From Labilibaculum sp. DW002 (GTDB taxonomy: Bacteria; Bacteroidota; Bacteroidia; Bacteroidales; Marinifilaceae), in NCBI RefSeq assembly GCF_029029525.1, contig NZ_JAKJSC010000001.1, positions 310,001 through 374,000 on the forward strand: DNA of 64,000 nucleotides. Direction: 5' to 3'. Position 1 is the stretch's first letter, and each line of letters opens with the position of its first letter. Made by a program: the position numbers and the translations under genes. Shown here one piece after another: positions 18,553-26,904 of this stretch. The notes below the pieces were generated by a model. The model did no database searches and had not been told where the DNA came from. It was given only the letters and a program-made list of their open reading frames with translations.

Positions 18553-19594
18553 ACTAAAAGTGTTTAAATGTGAAATTTACAGATGTTAATTTCATTTCTG
18601 TAACAAAAATAGAATAAATTTTACAAAAGTCAAAATCTAAAAGAGTTTAATATTTACATTTGTGGTTTACATTTGTATTTAATAGCAAAAGACTAATTGC
18701 GTATTGTAATCTGAATTGTAAATTACTCTTGTAAACACAGATAAGCCTAGTTTAGTAAGGATTGCAGCTCAACCTATGTATAGATTGCTATATATCTATT
18801 ATGGCTTTATAATATTGATCTAATAGATATTTTGCCAGTTGTGTATCCTATATATCCTAAAACACTTGTTAACAAAGACATTTAGAGTGTTTACAATTGA
18901 ATATTGGCTCTTATTTACAATATCACACTATAATCTATGGTTTTTAGTAATAAACATCATTTATTAATGGTTTATATAATCTAGACATTAGTCAGATTAT
19001 TAGCTAGTTATAAATGATAATTTACAGAAAAATAGGTGTTTTACTATAGATATTACACATATGTAACCAATGACTTAAAGTAATAGTTAATTTACACCTT
19101 ATAAAAGACTGATTAACAGAATAATATACTACTGTGAGCAAGTGTTTATTATCACTATGCAGAATTGTATTCAAGTAGTTTAATGATGATCTGATGTAAA
19201 CTCCCGAAATTAAAGCCTAAGTACATTTGTAAATTACATTGCTAACTACTTGTGAAGTTTATTGTCTAAATTAGTTTACAAAGGTGAAAGTGAATTTCAT
19301 TTGTCAAATTACTTTTGTAACCACATAAATGTAGAGAAGTGTAAACTACTTTGTGGGATTTGGAGAGAAAATTTACGGAACTAGCGTAAATCTGAATGTA
19401 ATTTGTAAACATTCCCCCATGAGTTTACAAAAATTAAACTCTCAGGGGGTTAAATTGTTATTAAATCGGTGTAATTGCCTTTATTTAATGGCTTGTAGGA
19501 TTATAATAGAATATCCAGAAATAGGATAAAATAGAAAATTAGGTATCTAAATGTAGATTGAAGTAATATTTTCACCTAAATAAACTCTTGTAAG
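18553..19594. other. 1-kb non-coding region rich in TTACA-N2-TGTAA motifs
   Basis: No credible coding frame was found. The DNA is very AT-rich and carries many TTTAC and GTAAA words. The clearest motif copies are TTACATTTGTGG and TTACATTTGTAT in tandem (18654-18678), TTACTCTTGTAA (18723-18734), GTACATTTGTAA (19221-19232), TTACTTTTGTAA (19309-19320), and a variant with one extra base at 18577-18589. The sequence TGTAAACTC followed by a C/G-rich step recurs at about 19195 and at 16338. A hairpin lies at 19414-19449. The region could be an operator array or a decayed element. Confidence 0.6.
19414..19449. other. GC-capped hairpin in the motif-rich region
   Basis: CCCCC-A-TGAG-TTT pairs with AAA-CTCTCA-GGGGG around a 9-nt AT loop, about 12 pairs with two small bulges. 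The GC cap is striking in such AT-rich DNA. There is no following U tract on either strand, so it is probably not a simple terminator. Confidence 0.5.
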
Positions 19595-19975
19595 TTACTG
19601 ATCATTGTTTTTACGAGATTTCATTAGTTTTAAAAATCCCATAAAAAGAATGTAAGCTGCAAATACAACAATTAGTATTCGAAGAATCAATTTCTCATCG
19701 TAACCAGTCTGATTGGATAATATATCTCTAGATAAGGCTGGAATCATAAAAATAAGCAAACCAAAAACTATAAATAATTGAATGTATAGAAATACCGTCT
19801 TCACTTTCTCTTTTCTCTTAGAAGTGCTTAATTGCAGTCCAGACTGTTCTTTCCCTTTGGGTTTCTTTTTGTTGTTCCCTTTTGTCTTTGACTTCTTGTA
19901 ATGCTGTTTGAGCTTATGCCCAATTAGAAATGCAAATAAACTTATTCCAATAAGAATGTAAATCTGGGTATTCAT
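19595..19975 (-). CDS. Small membrane protein of unknown function
   Basis: 126 residues. Three hydrophobic spans are visible: IYILIGISLFAFLIGH near the N-terminus, VFLYIQLFIVFGLLIFMIPAL in the middle and LILRILIVVFAAYILFMGFLKL near the end. A strongly basic stretch between spans 1 and 2 (KQHYKKSKTKGNNKKKPKG) should face the cytoplasm. It begins one nucleotide after the stop of the YgjP-like peptidase gene, so the two are probably one transcript. I do not recognise the family. Confidence 0.65.
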   Translation of the reverse strand: MNTQIYILIGISLFAFLIGHKLKQHYKKSKTKGNNKKKPKGKEQSGLQLSTSKRKEKVKTVFLYIQLFIVFGLLIFMIPALSRDILSNQTGYDEKLILRILIVVFAAYILFMGFLKLMKSRKNNDQ

Positions 19976-19976
19976 G

Positions 19977-20699
19977 CTAAAAAATTGTTGTTGAGTAATT
20001 TTTAATCTCTTTTCTTTTTCTAACTAGGTCTGAACAGTGCATTCCCAGTAAATCATAAAAGTCTTTGGAATGATTTTTCACTAATGTATGGCATAATTCA
20101 TGAAGAATAACCATATCACACAACTCCTTGGGCAAGCGCATTAAATGAATGCATAAATTTATTTTATTATCGTGTGTACAAGATCCCCAGCGACTTTTTG
20201 TGTTCTTAATGTGAACAGAAGTGTACGAAAAGCTACACTTTTGTGCTAATTCATCTATTCGTTTAGGCAAATAATAACTAGCTTCTCTATGAAGTGTTTC
20301 AATTATTGATTTCCTAATGAAATTTTGTAGAGCTTGATTAAGGATATCTGTATGTATAGGATATACCACTTCAAGCAAACCATTATGCAGTTTTGCTGAA
20401 TACTTGGTGACCTTATCTGCTTTTAATTGCAGAATATGGTAATGAGTCTTAAAATCGGTTGAATCAGTAAAAATTGTTTGTTTCTTTTCTTTCCTTTCTG
20501 TCTTTTTTAGATTGTCAATAATCCATGCCTTATTTTCTTTAGCAAACGAAATTGCTTCCTGATAACTTATACTATATGGTACGTTGATCCAAACTCCTTT
20601 AATTGGAGCCAATCGAACAGATAAACGTTTAAATCTTCTGTTTTTCTTAAGTAGTATTTTTCCTACATCTTCTAAGATTAGGATCTTTTCTTCGGGCAT
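19977..20699 (-). CDS. YgjP-like zinc metallopeptidase (DUF45/SprT-like)
   Basis: 240 residues from the ATG at 20699 (MPEEKILILEDVGK). The zinc motif HELCH sits in MVILHELCHTLVKNHSKDFYDLLGMHC; with WGSCTHDNKINLCIHLMRLP just before it, this is the YgjP family signature. The N-terminal half is a beta-rich domain (SVRLAPIKGVWINVPY). The frame continues eight codons upstream only to a TTG start. The ATG lies directly behind the U tract of a perfect terminator hairpin, so the transcription start is unclear. Cytoplasmic; substrate unknown. The membrane-protein gene follows after one base. Confidence 0.85.
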   Translation of the reverse strand: MPEEKILILEDVGKILLKKNRRFKRLSVRLAPIKGVWINVPYSISYQEAISFAKENKAWIIDNLKKTERKEKKQTIFTDSTDFKTHYHILQLKADKVTKYSAKLHNGLLEVVYPIHTDILNQALQNFIRKSIIETLHREASYYLPKRIDELAQKCSFSYTSVHIKNTKSRWGSCTHDNKINLCIHLMRLPKELCDMVILHELCHTLVKNHSKDFYDLLGMHCSDLVRKRKEIKNYSTTIF

Positions 20700-20727
20700 A
20701 AAAAAAGCTTTGCAATTATGCAAAGCT
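20700..20727 (-). terminator. Intrinsic terminator abutting the start codon of the peptidase gene
   Basis: On the minus strand AGCTTTGCA, a 4-nt loop and TGCAAAGCT form a perfect 9-bp stem, followed by a T run that ends exactly at the ATG at 20699. It stands 24 nt past the stop of the 95-residue gene. Confidence 0.85.
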
Positions 20728-20751
20728 ATCAGAAAAATCTTTTTAAAGAAA

Positions 20752-21039
20752 TTATTTCTCTTTAATTAAAGCGCTCAATTTTTTGAAAGATTCATCCACA
20801 CTTGCGAACAATTCTGTATAAACAGATTTGTAATAAGCTTTCACTAATTTTGGATTATCTTTTCCATCAGGATGGTTTACTCGAGCAATTAATTGATTAC
20901 GAGAAACAATTGTATCCTTTACAATCTCTGTAACTTGCTCTCCTTTTCCTGGATGTAAATAGTTGTAGTTGTAACAGTCAGAGATAACCTCAAAACTTAG
21001 GAAATCGATATCTTTTTTTAAGCGTCTTCTACTTGCCAT
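20752..21039 (-). CDS. Conserved hypothetical protein, 95 residues
   Basis: A small, charged, soluble protein starting MASRRRLKKDIDFLSFEVISDCYNY. No signal peptide or membrane span; the rest appears alpha-helical (IVKDTIVSRNQLIARVN, LVKAYYKSVYTELFASVDESFKKLSALIKEK). I recall similar proteins as widespread Bacteroidota hypotheticals but cannot assign a function. It is a single-gene unit: a bidirectional-type terminator lies upstream at 21148-21184 and its own hairpin lies downstream. Confidence 0.75.
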   Translation of the reverse strand: MASRRRLKKDIDFLSFEVISDCYNYNYLHPGKGEQVTEIVKDTIVSRNQLIARVNHPDGKDNPKLVKAYYKSVYTELFASVDESFKKLSALIKEK

Positions 21040-21147
21040 ATCTTTACGTTTTATTTATTAAGTCGGTCACCGATAATGTAACTTAGGAACAAAGATAGTA
21101 AACACTTGTTAATAATCATATCAAGAAATGTGTATTCTTTTCTATGC

Positions 21148-21188
21148 AAAAACCGGAAATAATTATCGACGTAATTCTTTCCGGTTTT
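21148..21188 (-). terminator. Intrinsic terminator of the ECF sigma gene
   Basis: AAAAACCGGAAA (21148-21159) pairs with TTTCCGGTTTTT (from 21178), with an A run on one side and a T run on the other. It ends the minus-strand sigma factor gene. Confidence 0.85.
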
Positions 21189-21241
21189 TTATAAACACAA
21201 ATTCAAACCTAAAACAAATAATTCATATTAATGTAAGCTTC

Positions 21242-21745
21242 TTAATTATAAGATGAAAATTCTTTAAGATTCACCATTAGTTCTTTACGCCCTTGAAATA
21301 TTCGACTTTTAATAGTGCCAATTGGCAAGCTCATTTCTTCTGCGATTTCCCTATATTTAAAACCTGCAAGGAACATTCTGAAAGGCTCTTTAATTTGCAC
21401 TTCCAGCTTTTCTAGTTCATGCATAATATCTTTATAATTTTGTATTGAAGTAGGATTGTCATAACTAATATTCGACATGTTACGATTCGATTTTGTTTCC
21501 TGTGCCATCCACTCTCTCTGAACCACTTTTCTTCTATAACCGTTAATGAAAATGTTTTTCATGATGGTTAGTAGCCATGCTTTCAGATTAGTATGAGTAA
21601 ATTTATTTTTATAAGTCAATGCTTTAAGCATTGTATCTTGAAATAGGTCTAGAGACTCGTCATGATTAGTTGTTAATCTATATGCATAACTTTTAAGATG
21701 CTTATCTAAACTTACTATATGGCTATTAAATTCAATTGTTGTCAT
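21242..21745 (-). CDS. ECF-type RNA polymerase sigma factor
   Basis: 167 residues with the two ECF domains. Region 2 spans about 10-75 (LKSYAYRLTTNHDESLDLFQDTMLKAL, then TNLKAWLLTIMKNIFINGYRRK), region 4 about 105-160 (EPFRMFLAGFKYREIAEEMSLPIGTIKSRIFQGRKEL, a canonical HTH). No anti-sigma gene adjoins it on the same strand. The MerR-B12 regulator gene lies upstream but is separated by a terminator. In other Bacteroidota, ECF sigma and CarH/LitR-type genes occur together in light-response loci, so a regulatory link is possible, though it is inferred. Confidence 0.9.
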   Translation of the reverse strand: MTTIEFNSHIVSLDKHLKSYAYRLTTNHDESLDLFQDTMLKALTYKNKFTHTNLKAWLLTIMKNIFINGYRRKVVQREWMAQETKSNRNMSNISYDNPTSIQNYKDIMHELEKLEVQIKEPFRMFLAGFKYREIAEEMSLPIGTIKSRIFQGRKELMVNLKEFSSYN

Positions 21746-21846
21746 GATTTCTCTTTTTAATTGTTTAACTAATTTAAGAAAAGATTAAACAAAAAGCAAT
21801 TGAATGTTAGTCACAAATCAAAATCAATGCGTCTATTCTAAATAAG

Positions 21847-21889
21847 AAAACCCTACTCCTCTTTCTTTATGGAAGATTCATAGGGTTTT
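21847..21889 (-). terminator. Intrinsic terminator of the MerR-B12 regulator gene
   Basis: AAAACCCTA (21847-21855) pairs perfectly with TAGGGTTTT (21881-21889) around a 25-nt loop, 46 nt past the stop. Confidence 0.75.
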
Positions 21890-21935
21890 GATTGAGAACT
21901 AAAAATAAGACATGTAAGTCTTTTATCTTTAAAGC

Positions 21936-22820
21936 TTATACTAATATGGCTTGTTTAAAGTCTTTCATTGAGGTAATTGTTTTCATCCCTTTAGGAAATA
22001 TAACTCCTTGTTGCTGCAATTGCATTCCAGTAATATAAAGATCAACTTTCGCAAAGCTAGATTTTAAGTTTTGTAAATATTGATTCAATTGATCGACTGT
22101 TGTTGGTGTAATGAAAGAAGTGAAAATGCTATTGGGCTGATAATCTTTAATTACCTTTTCCAATTCAGAAAATGGTAAATCTTGCCCCAAATATAAGGTT
22201 TGCATGCCATTTTTCTTTGCAATGTATGTGTAAAATAAAATGCTAATTTCGTGCAGTTCACCTTCGGGAAGATAAAAAATAATTTTATGCGCGCCCTCCT
22301 TTTTAAAGCCGGAAACGGAATCTATAGCTGCAAATAATTTTTGACGTATTAAATTCGATATAAAATGCTCTTGAGCTGGACTAATGGATCCAACTTGCCA
22401 GAGAATTCCAACACGATGAAAAAATGGAAATAATATTTGTGCAGTAGTTTCTTCCATCCCTTTTTCAATCACACTTCTAGATAGTGTAGACTCGAATAAA
22501 TCTTCATCGAAATTTAAGGTTGCCAAAATTAATTTTTCAATACTTGTATCCTCGAGTTTATTGACTCTTGATAGCTTCAAAACATTAGCTTCTAAGTCGA
22601 CAACATCCATTTCTGCGAGTCTGGATATCTTAATACCTGAAGCATTTAACATGGAAATATTCAATAATTTTTTAAGATCCTCGTCTGAGTATGTTCGAAT
22701 GTTTGTTTTGGTACGTTCTGGCTGAATTATTGAATACCTTTTTTCCCAAATACGAATGGTATGCGCTTTGATACCTGTAATTTGCTCAAGGTCTTTAATT
22801 GAATATTTGCTCATGCTCAT
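21936..22820 (-). CDS. MerR-family regulator with cobalamin-binding domain (CarH/LitR-like)
   Basis: 294 residues from the ATG at 22820; other ATGs at 22859 and 22814 are possible. Residues 1-70 are a MerR HTH (YSIKDLEQITGIKAHTIRIWEKRY). The remainder is a helical bundle plus Rossmann-type B12-binding domain. The helical part has Trp141 and Glu151-His152, the W-x9-EH motif of adenosylcobalamin-binding CarH/LitR, and GELHEIS supplies His190 at the lower axial ligand position. The residue after the Trp is Gln, whereas Thermus CarH has a His there that forms the light-state adduct. In the family, AdoCbl-bound tetramers repress in the dark. Target genes are unknown; the window also encodes AdoCbl synthesis. 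Confidence 0.87.
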   Translation of the reverse strand: MSMSKYSIKDLEQITGIKAHTIRIWEKRYSIIQPERTKTNIRTYSDEDLKKLLNISMLNASGIKISRLAEMDVVDLEANVLKLSRVNKLEDTSIEKLILATLNFDEDLFESTLSRSVIEKGMEETTAQILFPFFHRVGILWQVGSISPAQEHFISNLIRQKLFAAIDSVSGFKKEGAHKIIFYLPEGELHEISILFYTYIAKKNGMQTLYLGQDLPFSELEKVIKDYQPNSIFTSFITPTTVDQLNQYLQNLKSSFAKVDLYITGMQLQQQGVIFPKGMKTITSMKDFKQAILV

Positions 22821-22881
22821 ATTGTTAGAAGTAAAAAGAGTGAAAACTCTCTGGATCATAGTAAATCTAATAAAAAAAAGT

Positions 22882-22907
22882 AAAACCTGTAGAAGCCTAC
22901 AGGTTTT
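22882..22907 (-). terminator. Intrinsic terminator of the fasciclin gene
   Basis: AAAACCTGTAG / CTACAGGTTTT, an 11-bp perfect stem with a 4-nt loop and adjoining T run, lying 11 nt past the fasciclin stop. Confidence 0.9.
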
Positions 22908-22917
22908 TTAAGAGGTT

Positions 22918-24705
22918 TTATTCTGGAAGCAATACTTTGTCTATTGCATGAATAACTCCGTTTGTTCCCTGAACATCAGTTGCTATTACATTGGTGTCTT
23001 CATTTATAACAACACCTGAGCTCGTATCAATATCCAATGAATTTGAATCATTTAAGGTTGGCACCATTCCTGTTGTTACTGCCGCTGCTCTAACATTTCC
23101 TGAAACAACATGATAAAGTAAAATTGGTGTTAATGTCTCAGCACTTAAGTCATCTATCCCTGAAACTCCTAATTCAGTAAATAGAGCCTCGAATGCTGCA
23201 TCGGTAGGTGCAAAGATTGTAAATGGACCATCGCCGCTTAATGTGCCTGCTAGATCAGCTTTTACAACTGCTGCTACTAAATGCTCAAATGTTGAATCCG
23301 CAATCGCAATATCCACGACGTTAGGAGGAAGTAATACTTTGTCAATGATATGAATAACACCGTTAAACGCTTCAATGTCAGCAGTTGTAACTGATGTTTC
23401 TTTGTTAAGCATTACTCCTCCATCAACATCTGCACGTAAAACTACAGGATCTGCATCTGGACTATCTGTGCTTAGTGTTTCTAAATACCCTGTTGTTAAG
23501 TCTGTTGACATCTTTTTAGTTGTCAAAACATGATAAAGTAATATTTGAGTTAAAGCTTCCGCTGATACCTCGTCAATGCTAGTTATACCTAAGTCAGTAA
23601 ATAAAGCTTCAAAGGCCGCATTTGTCGGTGCAAACACTGTAAATGTACCTTCTGAGTCAAGTGTTTCAACCAAATCTGCCTTGCTTAATGCTGCTACAAG
23701 ACTTGTGAAATCTTCATTTGCTCCAGCAATATCAGCAATGGATTGAGGTTCTTCTTCTGCATTTGGAAGCAATACTTTATCAATAACATGCACTACTCCA
23801 TTTTTTCCTTGTACATCCGTTACAATAACATTTGTGCTACCGTTAATCATTACTCCTGATCCATCTGCATTAATATCAAGCTCTGCCTCTGTATTAAGCG
23901 TTGGCACCATTCCTGTACTTACATCTGCTGCTCTAACATTGCCTGAAACAACATGGTACAGTAAAATTGGTGTTAAGGTTTCCGCACTCAAATCTTCAAT
24001 TCCTGTAACTCCTAATTCTGTGAAAAGTGCTTCAAATGCTGCATCTGTTGGTGCAAAAACGGTAAATGGTCCGTCTGCCATTAGAGCATTTACTAAATCC
24101 GCTTTAACAACAGCTGCAACTAAATGTGTAAATGATGGATTTGCAATCGCGATATCAACTACGGTTGGAGGAAGTAAGACTTCATCGATTATATGAATTA
24201 CACCATTTGATGCCATGATATCTGCTGAAGTAACATTTGACATGCCATTTATTTGTACTCCTGATTCTAAATCAACTAGTAACTTAATGGCATGGTCGCC
24301 TGGCGTAAAGGCACTTAGTGTTTCAACATAGCCGTTGGAAAGCTGAGTTGACTTTACCTCTGACCCTATTACATGATACAATAAGATAGGTGTCAGTACT
24401 TCAGCGCTTAAATCTTCTATACCAGTTACGCCGAGAGCTGTAAATAAATTTTGAAAAGCTGCATTTGTTGGAGCGAAAACCGTAAATGATCCTGTGCCAT
24501 TAAGTGCATCGACTAAACCGGCTTTGCTAAGTGCATCAACTAAAATAGAGAAATCTGCATTACCAACAGCTATATCTACAATGGTTTGCTCCATTGGCTC
24601 TGGTTGCATTTTTTTATCATCGTCATCACTACAAGCTACTGTAAAAGCTAATAATGTAAATAGGAAAAGTACTCCTAAGCTAAATTTGTTATTCTTGAAT
24701 TTCAT
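22918..24705 (-). CDS. Surface lipoprotein with four fasciclin (FAS1) domains
   Basis: 595 residues. The lipobox is in LAFTVACSDDDDK; the run of Asp after the Cys resembles the Bacteroidota export signal for surface lipoproteins. Four FAS1 domains follow at about 41-178, 181-315, 322-460 and 463-595, each with FTVFAPTxAAFxxLF (FTIFAPT in the last), LTxILLYHV and GVIHxID or GVVHVID. Domains 1 and 3 resemble each other, as do 2 and 4 (the latter share a VVDIAIA... start and VSGNVRAA), so a two-domain unit was duplicated. FAS1 proteins act in adhesion and matrix contacts. Single-gene unit with its own terminator. Confidence 0.93.
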   Translation of the reverse strand: MKFKNNKFSLGVLFLFTLLAFTVACSDDDDKKMQPEPMEQTIVDIAVGNADFSILVDALSKAGLVDALNGTGSFTVFAPTNAAFQNLFTALGVTGIEDLSAEVLTPILLYHVIGSEVKSTQLSNGYVETLSAFTPGDHAIKLLVDLESGVQINGMSNVTSADIMASNGVIHIIDEVLLPPTVVDIAIANPSFTHLVAAVVKADLVNALMADGPFTVFAPTDAAFEALFTELGVTGIEDLSAETLTPILLYHVVSGNVRAADVSTGMVPTLNTEAELDINADGSGVMINGSTNVIVTDVQGKNGVVHVIDKVLLPNAEEEPQSIADIAGANEDFTSLVAALSKADLVETLDSEGTFTVFAPTNAAFEALFTDLGITSIDEVSAEALTQILLYHVLTTKKMSTDLTTGYLETLSTDSPDADPVVLRADVDGGVMLNKETSVTTADIEAFNGVIHIIDKVLLPPNVVDIAIADSTFEHLVAAVVKADLAGTLSGDGPFTIFAPTDAAFEALFTELGVSGIDDLSAETLTPILLYHVVSGNVRAAAVTTGMVPTLNDSNSLDIDTSSGVVINEDTNVIATDVQGTNGVIHAIDKVLLPE

Positions 24706-24813
24706 ATCATTATTTTTAATGGTTCAAACAAGAAACAAAAGTACGATCACTTTTGTTCATGAAAAAATCAAAAAAAATAAACAAAACAAACAAAGATCTT
24801 GATAATAAGGCTT

Positions 24814-26118
24814 TTAGATTTCCACTTTTTTTGTGATAACTGTTGGCTGATAATTTAATTGTCCCTCGGTTTGAGCAACAATTGTTGAAACTGTAGCATC
24901 TCCTGTAACATTTACAACAGTTCTTAGCATATCCAATGGTCTATCGATTCCTAAAATTAAAGCAAGCCCTTCAATTGGGATTCCTACAGAAGTTAATACA
25001 ATAATTAGCATTACAATACTTCCACCTGGTACTCCAGGAGTACCAATAGACGCTAATGTGGCTGTTACAACGATTATTAACTGATCGTAGATATCCAAAT
25101 CAACACCAAAAACTTGTGCTATAAAGACTGCCGCAATAGCTTGATAGCAGCTAGTTCCATCCATATTAATGGTAACACCTACAGGGAGAACAAAACTTGC
25201 TACTTCGTTGGAAACGCCAAGTTCATTCTCAACACATTCCATTGTTACTGGCAGTGTGGCTGCACTAGAACTTGTAGAAAAAGCCAATAATTGAGCTGGA
25301 GAGATCGATTTGTAGAAGTTGGTGTATTTTACAGGTGTGAAAAATTTTAAGAAGAGTGGATAAATGATAAAAATCATAACCAACAAGCCCAATACAACGG
25401 TTATTGCATAGAGACCAAGAGCTGCAAATAGATCAATATCGCCAGAAAAATCAACAATTAATCCAGCTATTAATGCGAATACACCATAAGGCGCAAAAAG
25501 CATGATGATGTCTATTATTTTAAGAATTATCGCATCTATTCCTTCGAAAAAATCGCGAACAACTTTAACCTTCTTCTCTTCTAATATTACCATGGCTACA
25601 CCAAACAAAATGGCAAAGAATATGATTTGAAGCATTTTAGAATTGTCCGTTGCGGCTTTGAAAAAATTAGAAGGGACAACATCAACAAGAAATTTAAGCG
25701 GAGATTCCTCTTTTAATTCACTGGCTTGATCTTTCTTTAGATCGATTGTTGCATTGTATTTTTCTTGTAATTCTATCTTTTTGTGGTCTGGAAAGGTATT
25801 TCCCGGTTGTATGGTGTTTACCAGAAGTAATCCGAAACTTACAGCAATTACAGTAGAAATTACATAAAGTGAAATGGTTTTAATTCCAATTCTCGATAAT
25901 TTAGAAATATTCGATAGACTTGAGATTCCCTTTACCAAGGATACAAAAATTAAAGGAACTGCTATGAGTTTTAGTAGATTAAGGAATATACTTCCCCAAG
26001 GTTTGATCCAATCATTAGTGAATTCTCCTAAATTAAAATATACTGCCAACAAACCAGCAATCATTCCAAATAACATTCCAACCAAAATTTTAACGTAAAG
26101 AGGCATTCTTTTCCACAT
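24814..26118 (-). CDS. Dicarboxylate/amino acid:cation symporter (DAACS, GltP/DctA type)
   Basis: 434 residues, polytopic inner-membrane transporter. Family motifs are present: serine-rich hairpin FSTSSSAATLPVTMECV (re-entrant loop 1), the cation-site INMDGTSCYQ, SIGTPGVPGGSIVML (re-entrant loop 2) and RPLDMLRTVVNVTGDATVS. It imports glutamate, aspartate or C4-dicarboxylates with Na+ or H+. An insertion of about 40 charged residues after the third span is common in the family. It stands alone, with no adjacent two-component system that would point to dicarboxylate use. Confidence 0.92.
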   Translation of the reverse strand: MWKRMPLYVKILVGMLFGMIAGLLAVYFNLGEFTNDWIKPWGSIFLNLLKLIAVPLIFVSLVKGISSLSNISKLSRIGIKTISLYVISTVIAVSFGLLLVNTIQPGNTFPDHKKIELQEKYNATIDLKKDQASELKEESPLKFLVDVVPSNFFKAATDNSKMLQIIFFAILFGVAMVILEEKKVKVVRDFFEGIDAIILKIIDIIMLFAPYGVFALIAGLIVDFSGDIDLFAALGLYAITVVLGLLVMIFIIYPLFLKFFTPVKYTNFYKSISPAQLLAFSTSSSAATLPVTMECVENELGVSNEVASFVLPVGVTINMDGTSCYQAIAAVFIAQVFGVDLDIYDQLIIVVTATLASIGTPGVPGGSIVMLIIVLTSVGIPIEGLALILGIDRPLDMLRTVVNVTGDATVSTIVAQTEGQLNYQPTVITKKVEI

Positions 26119-26172
26119 ATCGAATCAATTTTATATTGAGCTTAAAGGTAAGTTTTCATCATAAAAAAACAA

Positions 26173-26199
26173 AGCCCGAAAACCAAAGGCTTTCGGGCT
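26173..26199 (-). terminator. Intrinsic terminator of the SlyD gene
   Basis: AGCCCGAAA / TTTCGGGCT, perfect 9-bp stem with a 9-nt loop, about 23 nt past the stop, with an A run on the plus strand giving the U tract. Confidence 0.88.
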
Positions 26200-26221
26200 G
26201 TATATCTTTTTTATAAAAGAA

Positions 26222-26764
26222 TTAGCATCCACATCCACTACCGCATCCGCCAGTATCACAGCTTCCGCTATCGCATCCACCTTGAGGAGCATAAGCTTCT
26301 TTCATTTCTTCTTCAGTAGCATCTCTTACTTCTAAAACTTCTCCTTTAAAGAAAAGATCATCACCAGCTAAAGGATGATTAAAATCCATTTTAATAGTAG
26401 CATCAGTTAATTCAAGAACGATACCATTCATTCTACGACCAGAGTTATCTTGCATAGGAACAACATTACCTACTTTAATAACTTCAGCATCAAATTCACC
26501 GTTTACTTCAAAAATATTTTTTGGAAGATCGATTACTGCTTCTTCTGAAGCTGCACCGTAAGCTTCTTCTGTAGCTAATTTAAAATCAAAAGCATCGCCA
26601 GTTTTTAAACCCATAAGGTTAGCTTCAAATTTTTCTAACATTTGACCTGCACCACATAAAAATGTAAGTGGAGTTTCTGCTACTGCTTTCTCAATAATCT
26701 CTCCGGAAAGATCAGTTTTTAATTCATAAATAACTGAAACAACCTTATCTTTTGAAATCGTCAT
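26222..26764 (-). CDS. slyD: SlyD-type FKBP peptidyl-prolyl isomerase with metal-binding tail
   Basis: 180 residues. FKBP halves (VSVIYELKTDLSGEIIEKA, LTFLCGAGQMLEKFEANLMGLKTGDAFDF and the C-terminal FNHPLAGDDLFFKGEVLEVRDAT) flank an insert-in-flap chaperone domain at about 75-125. The last ~20 residues hold five Cys spaced by Gly/Ser/Asp (GGCDSGSCDTGGCGSGCGC), a metal-binding tail like that of SlyD, which loads nickel or other metals. Prolyl isomerase and chaperone in the cytoplasm. Single-gene unit. Confidence 0.92.
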   Translation of the reverse strand: MTISKDKVVSVIYELKTDLSGEIIEKAVAETPLTFLCGAGQMLEKFEANLMGLKTGDAFDFKLATEEAYGAASEEAVIDLPKNIFEVNGEFDAEVIKVGNVVPMQDNSGRRMNGIVLELTDATIKMDFNHPLAGDDLFFKGEVLEVRDATEEEMKEAYAPQGGCDSGSCDTGGCGSGCGC

Positions 26765-26904
26765 AATATTTTCTTTTTTATTTTATTATATCCTTCGTTT
26801 TTCACCTGAAATGATGAAATTCTGTACAAAGAAAGTACAATTATTCCTTTATTCAAATAAAAACGGAGTTCTTAGTCTAAAATTCAACTTTTTACCTTTA
26901 TTAT

